A stretch of 45,847 nt of DNA from Marinifilaceae bacterium (GTDB lineage: Bacteria > Bacteroidota > Bacteroidia > Bacteroidales > Marinifilaceae): assembly GCA_016744515.1 (NCBI GenBank), contig JADGEF010000009.1:1-45847 (forward strand). The letters are read 5' to 3'. Below, one piece after another: positions 1 through 8,643 of this stretch. Position 1 is the stretch's first letter. Each line of letters begins with the position of its first letter. The notes beneath the pieces are model-generated. The model saw only the letters and a program-made list of their open reading frames with translations. It made no database searches and was not told the DNA's origin. Position numbers and translations under genes: made by a program.

Positions 1-8
1 TTTTAGGT

Positions 9-845
9 ATGATACCTTTATTTGTAGTTATTGGAATCGCCAAAGTGATGAATGATGGTACAGGTGATTTTAGTAATATGCTTGATTTTAAAGCTCAGGG
101 GATTGATTTAAGCTTAGGTTTAGCTCTTTTAATTGTATCCTTTGCTATTGGACTATGGGCTTTAAAAGCAATAGTGAAATCCTTCCATAACCGAACTTTA
201 AGTGAACAAATAAACGGAACTAAGAAGATTCGTTGGGATAGATTCTTTTATGCTGCAGCCATATGGGGAGGCTTGATGCTGGTAAATTTGTTAGTGGAAT
301 ATTCTTTAGCTCCAGAAGAGTTTCAAATAAATTTTGACCCGATTACTTTTATTCCATTGGTTTTAGTTGCTTTGTTATTGATTCCTTTTCAAACGACTTT
401 TGAGGAAGTTTTGTTTAGAGGTTACTTAGCTCAGGGGGTTGCTCGATGGACGAAAAATAGATGGATGGTCGCAATTTTACCAGCCATAGCTTTTGGTCTT
501 ATGCATGCCAGTAATCCAGAGGTTAAGGAGTATGGATTTATAGTAATGATGCCTCACTATATTATTTTTGGTATTGTTTTTGGCTTAATGGCTGTACTTG
601 ATGATGGTATTGAAACAGCTATGGGTGCTCATGCAGCGAATAACGCATTTATAGCCATTTTCACGACGACTAAATCAGCTGCTTTTCAAACGAATGCTCT
701 ATTCGAAGTGAAGGATGCAGCACCAACTTTAAGTGACTTATTCCTATTCATTTTTATGGGAGCAATTCTGATTTTTATTCTGGCTAAAAAGTACAATTGG
801 AATTTCTCTGTAATGAATCAGAGAGTAGAAGGGGTAAAGGATTAA
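9..845 (+). CDS. CPBP family intramembrane metalloprotease (5' end probably outside window)
   Basis: The product is a multi-pass membrane protein of the CPBP/CAAX-protease (Abi) family, whose members cleave or bind prenylated or membrane peptides; the substrate here is unknown. Visible family motifs are EEVLFRG (residues 132-138), a His in FGLMHAS (H166) and HAANN (H208, N212), which together form the expected metal/catalytic site inside membrane helices. Hydrophobic stretches lie near residues 34-54, 80-98, 112-128, 150-165, 180-200 and 240-260. The first ATG is at position 9, but the frame is open to the window edge and the family usually has further N-terminal helices, so the true start may lie upstream. 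The gene is convergent with cutC and ends just before a palindromic terminator. The family call is firm; the biological role is open. Confidence 0.88.
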   Translation: MIPLFVVIGIAKVMNDGTGDFSNMLDFKAQGIDLSLGLALLIVSFAIGLWALKAIVKSFHNRTLSEQINGTKKIRWDRFFYAAAIWGGLMLVNLLVEYSLAPEEFQINFDPITFIPLVLVALLLIPFQTTFEEVLFRGYLAQGVARWTKNRWMVAILPAIAFGLMHASNPEVKEYGFIVMMPHYIIFGIVFGLMAVLDDGIETAMGAHAANNAFIAIFTTTKSAAFQTNALFEVKDAAPTLSDLFLFIFMGAILIFILAKKYNWNFSVMNQRVEGVKD

Positions 846-894
846 GGTTAAAGTGTGAAGGTTAAAGTGAAAAAGTGAAAAGGATAAAGTAAAA
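845..894. repeat. Purine-rich degenerate GTGAAAAGG/GTTAAAG repeat
   Basis: Immediately after the CPBP stop codon the plus strand is almost all purine plus T, with reiterated words such as AAGGTTAAAGTG (twice), AAGTGAAAA and AAGGATAAAGTAAAAG. The same vocabulary recurs between the yibE/F-like and alkaline phosphatase genes (35779-35925), which suggests a dispersed low-complexity repeat rather than a coding or regulatory sequence. Confidence 0.5.
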
Positions 895-920
895 GCTCGA
901 AAATCATATGATTTTCGAGC
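895..920. terminator. Bidirectional terminator, perfect 26-bp palindrome
   Basis: GCTCGAAAATCAT is followed directly by its exact reverse complement, giving a strong hairpin between two convergent genes. On the plus strand it is followed by CTTATTTTTA, and on the minus strand by a T-rich tract, so it can end transcription from both the CPBP gene and the long minus-strand operon ending in cutC. Confidence 0.85.
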
Positions 921-927
921 CTTATTT

Positions 928-1554
928 TTATTTGAGTGAGCCAACAATTAGTTTTCCATGATAGGCTCTTGCCTTTAAAAAAACATGAAGTTTCTCTATA
1001 TTTTTATCAGTGATTTTTCCTGCAGGCATAATTTCAATTTTATCTCCTGCTAAGTCAATTAGAGACTTTAAAAACACCAAGTTTTCTTCAGCGGTATCTT
1101 TTCCTCCTGAAGTAAGTATTGTTGTAATCTGCTCTGTAGAAATTAGACTTTTACATGCAAGGCTAATATCTGGTGTTTCATCAATTGCTTTATGAATCAC
1201 AACTTTTAGAGGATATGCCTTTAAAGCTAGTTTCTTTATCGATTCAATATTTAATGTTTTATCAAGATTTGAAACGCCAAAAACAACAGCCTCAACGTTT
1301 AGTTTTTTGCAAATTTCTATTTGTGACTGCATACTTTCAATCTCACTGTCTGAATAGTAAAAATCACCTCCTCTAGGTCGAATCATAACCCTTATTGGAA
1401 TACTCAGTTTAGCTTTTGCTTCTTGAATCAATTCAAACGAAGGCGTTGTTCCTCCTACATCTAAATTTGCACAAAGCTCGATTCTATCAGCACCTAACTC
1501 TTCAGCCTTTAAGGCTTCAGATAATGTCTCAACGCAGGCTTCTTTTGTATACAT
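928..1554 (-). CDS. cutC: CutC family protein (copper homeostasis protein CutC)
   Basis: This 208-residue TIM-barrel protein of the CutC family has the usual opening (ADRIELCANLDVGGTTPS) and the IPIRVMIRPRGGDF and VFGVSNL segments. The family is named for copper homeostasis, but that role is disputed and no copper site is visible. The protein is slightly shorter than typical CutC (about 240 residues), ending after AYHGKLIVGSLK. The ATG is only four bases after the stop of the GHL10-type lipoprotein gene, so it is almost certainly the last gene of the sugar-utilisation operon. That position argues for a metabolic role connected to carbohydrates, but this is inference. Confidence 0.88.
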   Translation of the reverse strand: MYTKEACVETLSEALKAEELGADRIELCANLDVGGTTPSFELIQEAKAKLSIPIRVMIRPRGGDFYYSDSEIESMQSQIEICKKLNVEAVVFGVSNLDKTLNIESIKKLALKAYPLKVVIHKAIDETPDISLACKSLISTEQITTILTSGGKDTAEENLVFLKSLIDLAGDKIEIMPAGKITDKNIEKLHVFLKARAYHGKLIVGSLK

Positions 1555-1558
1555 CAGC

Positions 1559-2638
1559 TTAGTTTTGAAGTTCTTTTTTCAACTTGATAAAAACGGCTTT
1601 TTGTTCTTCAGTTAAGTCATCAGCACTAAAAATAGAAATACCCTTAGCACCTTTTTCTTTTGCAAGTCGAATCGCTTTTTCAAGATCAGCAGGCTTTCTC
1701 AAACCAGGACTATATAAGCCAGCAACTACAGGAAAATCAACATCATTTACCCCTTGCTCAGTTGCAAATCCAATCCAGTTGATATTTTCACGATAGAAAT
1801 TCTGATAAAGCATTGGGTAAGCAGCGTCAAGATTCCAGTCGTTCCAAGCTTGTTTCACCATTTGTCGAGCCATTTCAGGAAATGGAAATACTGCAGCTGT
1901 CATCTTTTGGTTTTCAGCATGGGCAATTTCAACTAGTTCGTTCACTAAACTGGTGATTGCATTTAATCGGTACTGACGCCATTCCGTGCTTAGTTCAGGA
2001 TGCTCAAAGTCCATAGGATCTTTATCAAATATCTTTTTGAATCCTTCACGCGCAATAGGATGGTAACCAAAATCATATTCTGGCATTTCAGTATTTTGAA
2101 CAAGGTCATATTTAGGTTGAAGATCAGCACCTAAGATAACATCAACATATCTAACGTAATCTAAATGAATTGATGCTAAACCTTTAATTTTAGTCAGCTT
2201 TCTTACATTATTTTTAATATATTCTCTAGCCTCAGGATGAAAAGGGCTTAACCATTGGTAGTAATCAACATAGGCTCTATATTCAAGTGAGTTTTTACCA
2301 TTTCGATTAACGGCATACCACTCAGGATGCTTATTTGCAATGCTATCATTTGGACGATTCAAAGTCCACATCCAGGCGTGTATTTTAATCTTAAAGTTAG
2401 CTGCCAAAGCCACAATGGCTTCAAGGTTCTCATGGTTTCCTCCAACTAAAACTTCTGATATACCCAATTTTTGATATTGTGTGAACTTCTTTGTCCAGAT
2501 TTCTTTATTGTAGTCCTTTTCAGCATGTGCCCATGTTGCAAAAGTAAAATTGTCTTTTATTTGAGTCTCTTTTTGTTGCTCAGTTTGCTTACAGGAAATA
2601 AGCGTAATACCGATTAAGAGAATGAATAATGATTTCAT
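1559..2638 (-). CDS. GHL10-type putative glycoside hydrolase lipoprotein
   Basis: This 359-residue lipoprotein has lipobox Cys around residue 16 (LISC). The rest resembles the glycosyl-hydrolase-like 10 (GHL10/DUF187) TIM-barrel family. The key features are an N-terminal FATWAH strand, HAWMWTLNRP, and IHLDYVRY with Asp160 as a candidate catalytic residue. DAAYPMLY and GLYSPGLR follow, with a C-terminal GISIFSADDL strand. No substrate is established for this family. It is expected on the cell surface or in the periplasm. It lies between manA (42-bp gap) and cutC (4-bp gap) in the same operon, which suggests a carbohydrate substrate linked to this locus. It could also be a non-catalytic binding barrel. 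Confidence 0.75.
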   Translation of the reverse strand: MKSLFILLIGITLISCKQTEQQKETQIKDNFTFATWAHAEKDYNKEIWTKKFTQYQKLGISEVLVGGNHENLEAIVALAANFKIKIHAWMWTLNRPNDSIANKHPEWYAVNRNGKNSLEYRAYVDYYQWLSPFHPEAREYIKNNVRKLTKIKGLASIHLDYVRYVDVILGADLQPKYDLVQNTEMPEYDFGYHPIAREGFKKIFDKDPMDFEHPELSTEWRQYRLNAITSLVNELVEIAHAENQKMTAAVFPFPEMARQMVKQAWNDWNLDAAYPMLYQNFYRENINWIGFATEQGVNDVDFPVVAGLYSPGLRKPADLEKAIRLAKEKGAKGISIFSADDLTEEQKAVFIKLKKELQN

Positions 2639-2680
2639 ATTTATTGGTTTTATCCGATTATACCAGACGGGTTAATTAAA

Positions 2681-3661
2681 TTATTGAATATAGACTTCCA
2701 GACACTCAGCCTTACCTAGTGGGACGAGTGTTAAGTTGTTTAATTCAGCAGGAATCAAGATGCTATCACCTTTTTTAACACGAGTCTTTTCTTGTCCTTT
2801 AAGTTCAATTTCAAACTCACCATCCAGACAAATATAAATGATGAAAGAATCTAAACTGCTGTAGTTTTGATTCTGTTCTTTGTCGAAAGCCAGTCGGTTG
2901 GTTGTAAAATAGTTGCAAGTGGCAAGATTGGTTGATTTATTAATTTCTCTAGCATATGATGTCGCATATGCTTTTTCAGCTGTGAAATCAATGGCATCTA
3001 CAGCTTGCTCGGTATGGAGCTCTCTAGAGTTTCCCATTTTATCCACTCTGTTCCAATCGTACATGCGATACGTAATGTCTGAAGTTTGTTGAATTTCAGT
3101 TAAAAGGATGCCTTTACCAATGGCATGTACACGTCCAGCTGGAATGAAATAGCAAGATCCATTTTCAACTTTTTCAGCGTTTAGAATATCTTCAAGTTTA
3201 CCTTCATCTAATTTTTGCTGATAGATTTTTTTATCGACCTCTTGATTGAAACCAACGATTAAATTGGCATCTTTTTCAGCATCTAAAACGTACCACATTT
3301 CTGTTTTACCGAAAGAATCATGACGCTCTTTTGCAAGTTCATCATCAGGGTGAACCTGAATAGATAAAGCATCGTTAGCATCAATGAATTTGATCAGCAA
3401 TGGGAATTCATTTCCGAATCTCTGATAAACTTTATCACCTAGAAGACGAGCTCCAAGGTCTATGATTAATTTATTTAAACTTTCTCCTTTAAGGTGACCG
3501 TTAGCTACAATAGATATATCATTTTTAACGCCTGATATTTCCCAACTTTCACCTATTTGTTTTTGAGAAGAAAATTTTTTTGAAAGAACAGTTTTTAATT
3601 TATTTCCTCCCCAAATGGTTTCTTTAGCTATTGGAGTGAATTTGATCGGGTATAATTGCAT
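2681..3661 (-). CDS. manA: Mannose-6-phosphate isomerase, class I
   Basis: The enzyme interconverts mannose-6-phosphate and fructose-6-phosphate in the cytoplasm, linking mannose released from glycans to glycolysis. The 326-residue length matches the short class I (Bacillus-type) enzymes. Signature segments are FPLLIKFIDA, the metal-binding QVHPDDE (Q102, H104), KTEMWYVLDA and EIQQTSDITYRMYDW, with a second cupin-like domain at the C-terminus (VKKGDSILIPAE). It starts three bases after the stop of the CBM9-like gene, so the two are co-transcribed. In context it handles mannose-6-phosphate made from the output of GH92, GH125 and GH130, with the ROK enzyme at 29540-30646 as a likely kinase. Confidence 0.93.
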   Translation of the reverse strand: MQLYPIKFTPIAKETIWGGNKLKTVLSKKFSSQKQIGESWEISGVKNDISIVANGHLKGESLNKLIIDLGARLLGDKVYQRFGNEFPLLIKFIDANDALSIQVHPDDELAKERHDSFGKTEMWYVLDAEKDANLIVGFNQEVDKKIYQQKLDEGKLEDILNAEKVENGSCYFIPAGRVHAIGKGILLTEIQQTSDITYRMYDWNRVDKMGNSRELHTEQAVDAIDFTAEKAYATSYAREINKSTNLATCNYFTTNRLAFDKEQNQNYSSLDSFIIYICLDGEFEIELKGQEKTRVKKGDSILIPAELNNLTLVPLGKAECLEVYIQ

Positions 3662-3664
3662 TCT

Positions 3665-4765
3665 TTATAGTTTTGATTTTAAGACACCTTCTTCATTAAT
3701 GATAAAGGTGTTATTCGTTTCTGTATTTTTAGTTGTAATTGAAAAACCAGTTTTTGTTTTCAAGAATTCTGCACTCAAAAATTGATTAGCTGCATACTTA
3801 GCTTTTATACTTTGATGAAATCCGTCTTCATTTTCAAGTAAAACTTGGTTTGCACCAAAACGAATATCCCTGAATAGGGCATAAGTAATTTGTTTAATTT
3901 GCATGTCAGAATCAGAAATAAACTCAACAGAATCGCTTGATTTTTGCTCTGTAAACTGCAAGAAACCCCATTTTTCTGGCTCATGCATATTGATCACATT
4001 CTGCTGGCTCCACACCCAATTGTATTCACTCAAATATTTACCATCTTCTTTTTTGCGTTGGTATTTCCCATTGATTAAATCGAATTTCCATTCAACGCGA
4101 GAGAAATTGATACGCCATTGTTCTCCTTCAATTGGTAGATTTTTATTGGTATGTTTTTGTTCTATTAAGTCGGCTAAGGGAATAGCGAATTCAACAGACC
4201 ATTGCGTGTCTATATCATTCGATTTATTTAAAGAACCTTTGATATTTACTGCAGATTTTAAACCATCCACATTCCAATCATTATTTGCTTTACCACCAAC
4301 TCGGTAGGGCTTGTTTAAAGCTAAATCCCAAACAGTACCCAAAGCATTTATTTCTAGCTCCACATAATTAGTTGCTGTTCCCGATGGATCTACAAATATT
4401 TCAAAATCGTTGTTGTAGAATATAACCGTATCTCTTTGTTTCAGGTTTCCCCATACATGAGGTTCTTCCATTTGTGAATAGACATATAGGTATGTATCAT
4501 CCCACATCATTTTTACTTTCGTGTCGCACTTGGGTATTTTAACACCTTCAATATCGATGAATGACTTTGTGAATTGAGCCGATTGCCAACTTGACTCATC
4601 GGCTATACCATCTATATGAATATTTTCTGTAGTTTTAGAAACAATGTAATGATTTGGGTTGACGATATCTTTTGACACATCGATTTGGATATCCTTTATA
4701 GTCTTATTTTTACATGAAAAAAGCGTGATAAAAATAAGGCTTGATATGATGAAATAATTTCTCAT
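3665..4765 (-). CDS. CBM9-like carbohydrate-binding lipoprotein
   Basis: This 366-residue lipoprotein (lipobox LFSC near residue 17) has a family-9-like carbohydrate-binding fold, also called the CBM9-like/DOMON-related domain. It covers residues about 45-250: IDGIADESSW, VKMMWDDTYLYVYSQMEEP, DFEIFVDPSG, and a late INFSRVEW strand followed by a conserved WVWSQQ...MHEPEKWGF segment. The C-terminal 100 residues have no recognised domain. Such proteins are thought to bind sugars at the cell surface; the ligand is unknown. The gene sits 22 bp after the transglutaminase-like gene and 3 bp before manA, in one operon. Confidence 0.8.
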   Translation of the reverse strand: MRNYFIISSLIFITLFSCKNKTIKDIQIDVSKDIVNPNHYIVSKTTENIHIDGIADESSWQSAQFTKSFIDIEGVKIPKCDTKVKMMWDDTYLYVYSQMEEPHVWGNLKQRDTVIFYNNDFEIFVDPSGTATNYVELEINALGTVWDLALNKPYRVGGKANNDWNVDGLKSAVNIKGSLNKSNDIDTQWSVEFAIPLADLIEQKHTNKNLPIEGEQWRINFSRVEWKFDLINGKYQRKKEDGKYLSEYNWVWSQQNVINMHEPEKWGFLQFTEQKSSDSVEFISDSDMQIKQITYALFRDIRFGANQVLLENEDGFHQSIKAKYAANQFLSAEFLKTKTGFSITTKNTETNNTFIINEEGVLKSKL

Positions 4766-4787
4766 GATAACTTGTGTTTAACTGGAT

Positions 4788-7415
4788 TTATTTTGTGAAC
4801 ATGCAACTTTTTGAATCTCGCTTAAGTTCTTTTATTAGCTTAAGCATTTCAAGACCAATGTCAATTTTATAACCTTTATTCAGATATACGACATCAGAAT
4901 TGGGTTTTACAATACAGAATACGGGGTATTGATTCATTAGACTTTGTCCCGTTTTAACTTCCAATTCTTGCAGTAGCTGATTGTCTTCGATAAACTGGAC
5001 TTGTTTAGGAAGCTTCTGATTATTAATGTTGAATGATTCAGTTCGTTTTTCTTTTGGGACAATAAATGCCATCGAAACGTTTATGTCTTCGAATTCAGAT
5101 TTTAGATTGTTAAAATCGACTAAGGCATGCTTTGTTGGTTCTTTATCTGGAGCCAACCAGCCAATTATTATAAATTGGTCTTTGGCTAAATCTTTAAGCT
5201 GACTATTACTGTCTAGTTTAAGATCGCAGTATACCTGATTGGTGTAATTTATTTTTGGAATGCCTACACCAATTTGACTTGTTGTGTTAGCCTTCACTTC
5301 GAAGAACGAAACTTTAGATAGAACACCGCCGTTAAGTTTTCTGTTCGAAGTCGTAAGCATATAAGTCCCTTCCTGTAAAGGAAGTTTTGCATCAAAAGTT
5401 GAGAGTTTCTTCATAAAATCAAATTCTAAACTTTTGTATTTCCCATCTTGAACACGTGCAATAGTGAAGTTCTTAAAATATCCAGGATCTATTTCAAAGT
5501 CCTTAGTTGTATTTTTAAGTGTGATATACCCATAGGCTTCCTTTTCCTGAGCATTCGCTTTAAATTGAACATTATGCCACTTGTTTTTAGAATAATACTG
5601 AGGCTTCAATGTTGCAGATTCAATTCGTGATGCAATTCCAAAACTACGACAGATAGCGACATAAAGAATATCTCTCGATTCTGGATCTGTAGTTTTTAGC
5701 TCTAAACTCCCCAAAGGAGTTAAAGGGGTTTTGTAATAGTTTTCTTTCTCTGTGAGCGTGATATTCTTGTTTATCCAGTTCTGGATAGTTGCCGAATTTA
5801 ACTCATTAGGATCTTTAAACACTGTTTTAAATTTAGAAAGGATCTCAGATCTAAAAGGAGAAAGAATTTCATTCTTAATCCTAGGGTTCAGAATGTATTT
5901 CTTGTATGTCTTATTTATTTCGCTAGTCTCATGTGAATATAAAATATGATCTAAAAGAACAGAAGCTGGTGTATCATGCAAGTCTTTTTCTGAAACCGCA
6001 GATAGTAATGGGAAAATCAAATTCTTTTTATTTGAAGGAACCTGTTCAATAAAGCTCATAATTTCGGAATAATTTCCTCTTGATTTTTTAAGAAATTCAA
6101 GGCTTAACTTTTGATCGATTTGATGTTTAGATGCAAACGCTTTGATTTTTTCTTCTGAAATGAATGTGTTTTCGTAGGCTTTTCTAATCTGATCTTCCTT
6201 TTTTAGTTTGGCATCATTTTCCGCATTATGAGGTGTTGATCGACTAAGTCCTCCTTGTTTGGATGGGTTGAGATCAAACTTAAATTCCTGATCTGTTAGT
6301 TTTGAATTTTTAGTTAGTTTTATTTCTAGATGCTTAATTTTAGTAATGTCAATATCTTTAAAGGCATATAAACCATCTTTATTCACCCAAATAAATAGGC
6401 TACCTATGCCTGTCGTAAATTTACTAACACCTTCTTTGTTTGTTTTCTTTGTAACAAGAGGATAGAATTCGGCGTAGTTTAAAACGGAATAATGTACTTC
6501 GGCATTTTCTATAGATTTTCCATTTTCATCTACTACACGAATCGATATTTCTTGGGTTTTTGTATATTTTTCTAGAAGGTTTAATTCAGAGAAATTATCA
6601 GTTTGATAGGTAACTCTTTCATTGCCTTTATACTTCCCAAATACCTTGGTGTGAACTAGCATGGCTTTTTTTGCTGATTGAGAGAACCACCCTAGGTTTA
6701 ATTCAGCTTCAGGTTCGCAAGCACCTACATATTGCCATTTGCCATCAATGCATATCTCAACCCAAGCATGATTGTCGTCGCAATGTGCCCAGCGTGGCGT
6801 GTAACACTGACGAGCAGGTATACCAGCTGCACGATAGGCTGCAACGGTAAAAGTAGATTCTTCACCACAGCGTCCTTTGGCATTTTTAACCGTAGAAAGG
6901 GGGGCTGAGGTTCTGATGTCTGAACCGATATAAGTGACTTTTTCATGACACCAGTGATTGATTTCCAGTGCTGCTTCTTTCATTGAAAGGCCTTTCAACC
7001 TCACTTTTAATTCATTGAAAAATACGACTCTTGCTGAATCTAAGTTTTCATTATTGACACGATAGGGTAGTACAAAGTGGCGGAAATTATCTTCCGATAT
7101 TGTTTTACCCCATGGGAATTCATTTTGTGCTTTAAAGGCATATTTAACTTGTTGAAGGAAATACTCACCTGAATAATCTGCTAAATCATTCAAAGGCATG
7201 TAGGCATATAGAAACATTAAAGCTTCTTTCTCTTTTAATGAGATTGGCATATCGAAGACATTTAATAACTCTGTCTTTCGGTTCTGAAAGAGTTGTTTTC
7301 GGGACTCAAATTTGGACTGAATCTCATTTCGGTAGTCTGTATCCTTAAGAAAATGATCTTTTTGCGTGCAGGAAAAACTGACACATAAAAGAAGGATAAA
7401 TAGTATTTGCTTCAT
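4788..7415 (-). CDS. Transglutaminase/PNG1-like lipoprotein with C-terminal thioredoxin-like domain
   Basis: This 875-residue lipoprotein (LCVSFSC at the N-terminus) has a transglutaminase-like core with Cys183 in GRCGEES and His216 in DDNHAWVE, followed by WQYVGACEPE. The spacing and words resemble the eukaryotic peptide:N-glycanase core (GRCGE, HxWxE, then a DACE/DSCE-type segment). The usual catalytic Asp position is Gly231 here, with Glu234 nearby. Residues about 295-365 look like an Ig/carboxypeptidase-regulatory repeat. Residues about 545-620 form a second, degenerate transglutaminase-like unit without the Cys. Residues about 720-870 resemble a thioredoxin/TlpA fold without CxxC (QFIIIGWLAP, YPVFCIVKP). 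Function is unproven: protease, acyltransferase, amidase or binding protein. It starts the TG-CBM9-ManA-GHL10-CutC segment. Confidence 0.75.
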   Translation of the reverse strand: MKQILFILLLCVSFSCTQKDHFLKDTDYRNEIQSKFESRKQLFQNRKTELLNVFDMPISLKEKEALMFLYAYMPLNDLADYSGEYFLQQVKYAFKAQNEFPWGKTISEDNFRHFVLPYRVNNENLDSARVVFFNELKVRLKGLSMKEAALEINHWCHEKVTYIGSDIRTSAPLSTVKNAKGRCGEESTFTVAAYRAAGIPARQCYTPRWAHCDDNHAWVEICIDGKWQYVGACEPEAELNLGWFSQSAKKAMLVHTKVFGKYKGNERVTYQTDNFSELNLLEKYTKTQEISIRVVDENGKSIENAEVHYSVLNYAEFYPLVTKKTNKEGVSKFTTGIGSLFIWVNKDGLYAFKDIDITKIKHLEIKLTKNSKLTDQEFKFDLNPSKQGGLSRSTPHNAENDAKLKKEDQIRKAYENTFISEEKIKAFASKHQIDQKLSLEFLKKSRGNYSEIMSFIEQVPSNKKNLIFPLLSAVSEKDLHDTPASVLLDHILYSHETSEINKTYKKYILNPRIKNEILSPFRSEILSKFKTVFKDPNELNSATIQNWINKNITLTEKENYYKTPLTPLGSLELKTTDPESRDILYVAICRSFGIASRIESATLKPQYYSKNKWHNVQFKANAQEKEAYGYITLKNTTKDFEIDPGYFKNFTIARVQDGKYKSLEFDFMKKLSTFDAKLPLQEGTYMLTTSNRKLNGGVLSKVSFFEVKANTTSQIGVGIPKINYTNQVYCDLKLDSNSQLKDLAKDQFIIIGWLAPDKEPTKHALVDFNNLKSEFEDINVSMAFIVPKEKRTESFNINNQKLPKQVQFIEDNQLLQELEVKTGQSLMNQYPVFCIVKPNSDVVYLNKGYKIDIGLEMLKLIKELKRDSKSCMFTK

Positions 7416-7443
7416 CTTAATTTTGGTTAAATAGGGTCTATAG

Positions 7444-7635
7444 CTAAAGTCTTTTTAATACCGATAAGAATTTGAATCCACCGTGTTTGTAATTTTCACT
7501 AGCCAAGCGATTAATTAAATACGGTTTATCAAACTCTGTATCGGTTTTATTCAAGCTGACCAAAAGGCGCTTGAAAAATTGTGATCCTACCGATTGAAAA
7601 ATAGGTAGGCATTGTATGTTAAAACGATCTGAAAA
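7444..7635 (-). other. Possible small ORF or coding remnant without a clear start
   Basis: The 227-bp gap between the GH130 and transglutaminase-like genes contains a 63-codon open stretch on the minus strand ending in TAG at 7444. It has no ATG. Its translation looks protein-like, with ordinary codons for this genome (for example TDTEFDKPYLINRL and HGGFKFLSVLKRL at the C-terminus). No family is recognised. It may be the tail of a lost gene, a short protein with a non-ATG start, or chance. Confidence 0.25.
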
Positions 7636-7642
7636 TCAATAA

Positions 7643-8611
7643 TTACAATGATTTCTTTTTTAGATGATTGATAATTTCTGAAATGTAACCAAAGGACATA
7701 CCCACTACGGTATCAGCTGCACCATAATAAACCGCAACTTTATCGTCTTCGGTGAGTGCTGCACAAGGGAAGACCACATTGGGCACATCACCTGTTAGTT
7801 CGTAAGGAGCTGCAGGAGCTAATAAGTAATCTTGAGAACGGTACAGAACTTTACTTGGATTTTCAAGATCTAATAAAGCCGCTCCCATAGAATAACGGAA
7901 GCCATTACAGGTATTGATTACACCATGATAGAACATTAACCAACCATCTTTGGTGCGAATTGGAACCGAACCTGCTCCAATTTTAGTACACTGCCAAGCG
8001 CTGTCTTCAAAAGGAGATACTTTCATAACACAACGGTGCTCTCCCCAATATTTCATATCGGGGCTATAAGAGATATAAATATCGCCAAAAGGTGTGTGTC
8101 CATTATCACTAGGACGACTAAGCATGGCATATTTACCATCTATTTTTTCTGGAAATAAAACCCCATTACGGTTGAATGGAAGAAATGCATTCTCACATTG
8201 GTGAAAGGTCTTAAAATCGAAAGTATAGGCAATTCCAATTGTTGGTCCATGGTAACCGTTACACCAAGTTACCCAATAGCGATCTTCTATGAAACAAACA
8301 CGAGGATCGTACTTGTAATCTGAATCAATCATTTCAGTATTCCCAGCAATCATTTCAATTGGATCGTGATTGATGTCCCACTTGATACCATCTTTACTGA
8401 ATCCTGCAAAGATGTTCATCTGAACTGATTTGTTATCACATCGGAAAACACCTGCATAGCCATTTTCAAAAGGAACAACGGCACTGTTGAAAATACTATT
8501 CGATGAGGGAATATCATATCTGCCAATTACGGGGTTTTCTGAGTATCGCCACATAATATCATTGGAGCCTTCGGGTCTATTTTCCCATGGCATAGTAACT
8601 TTTGAAATCAT
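7643..8611 (-). CDS. GH130 mannoside phosphorylase (Man-beta-1,4-GlcNAc type)
   Basis: This 322-residue cytoplasmic (no signal peptide) five-bladed beta-propeller enzyme of GH130 resembles subfamily 2, which includes the gut enzyme UhgbMP and BT1033. Those enzymes phosphorolyse beta-1,4-mannosyl-N-acetylglucosamine, also when carried on chitobiose, to mannose-1-phosphate and the GlcNAc part. Visible signatures are [31 protein letters not shown] with the probable proton-donor Asp102 (Asp104 in UhgbMP), [29 protein letters not shown] and [11 protein letters not shown]. It lies 32 bp after an MFS permease gene, a pairing that suggests uptake and phosphorolysis of the N-glycan core. Family is firm; exact substrate is inferred from family and context. 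Confidence 0.92.
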   Translation of the reverse strand: MISKVTMPWENRPEGSNDIMWRYSENPVIGRYDIPSSNSIFNSAVVPFENGYAGVFRCDNKSVQMNIFAGFSKDGIKWDINHDPIEMIAGNTEMIDSDYKYDPRVCFIEDRYWVTWCNGYHGPTIGIAYTFDFKTFHQCENAFLPFNRNGVLFPEKIDGKYAMLSRPSDNGHTPFGDIYISYSPDMKYWGEHRCVMKVSPFEDSAWQCTKIGAGSVPIRTKDGWLMFYHGVINTCNGFRYSMGAALLDLENPSKVLYRSQDYLLAPAAPYELTGDVPNVVFPCAALTEDDKVAVYYGAADTVVGMSFGYISEIINHLKKKSL

Positions 8612-8643
8612 AACTTTAATATTTTAATGTTTTTACAATAAGT

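Noticed and set aside
4788..7415. C-terminal domain as an active thioredoxin
   Set aside because: No CxxC motif is present in the fold-like region.
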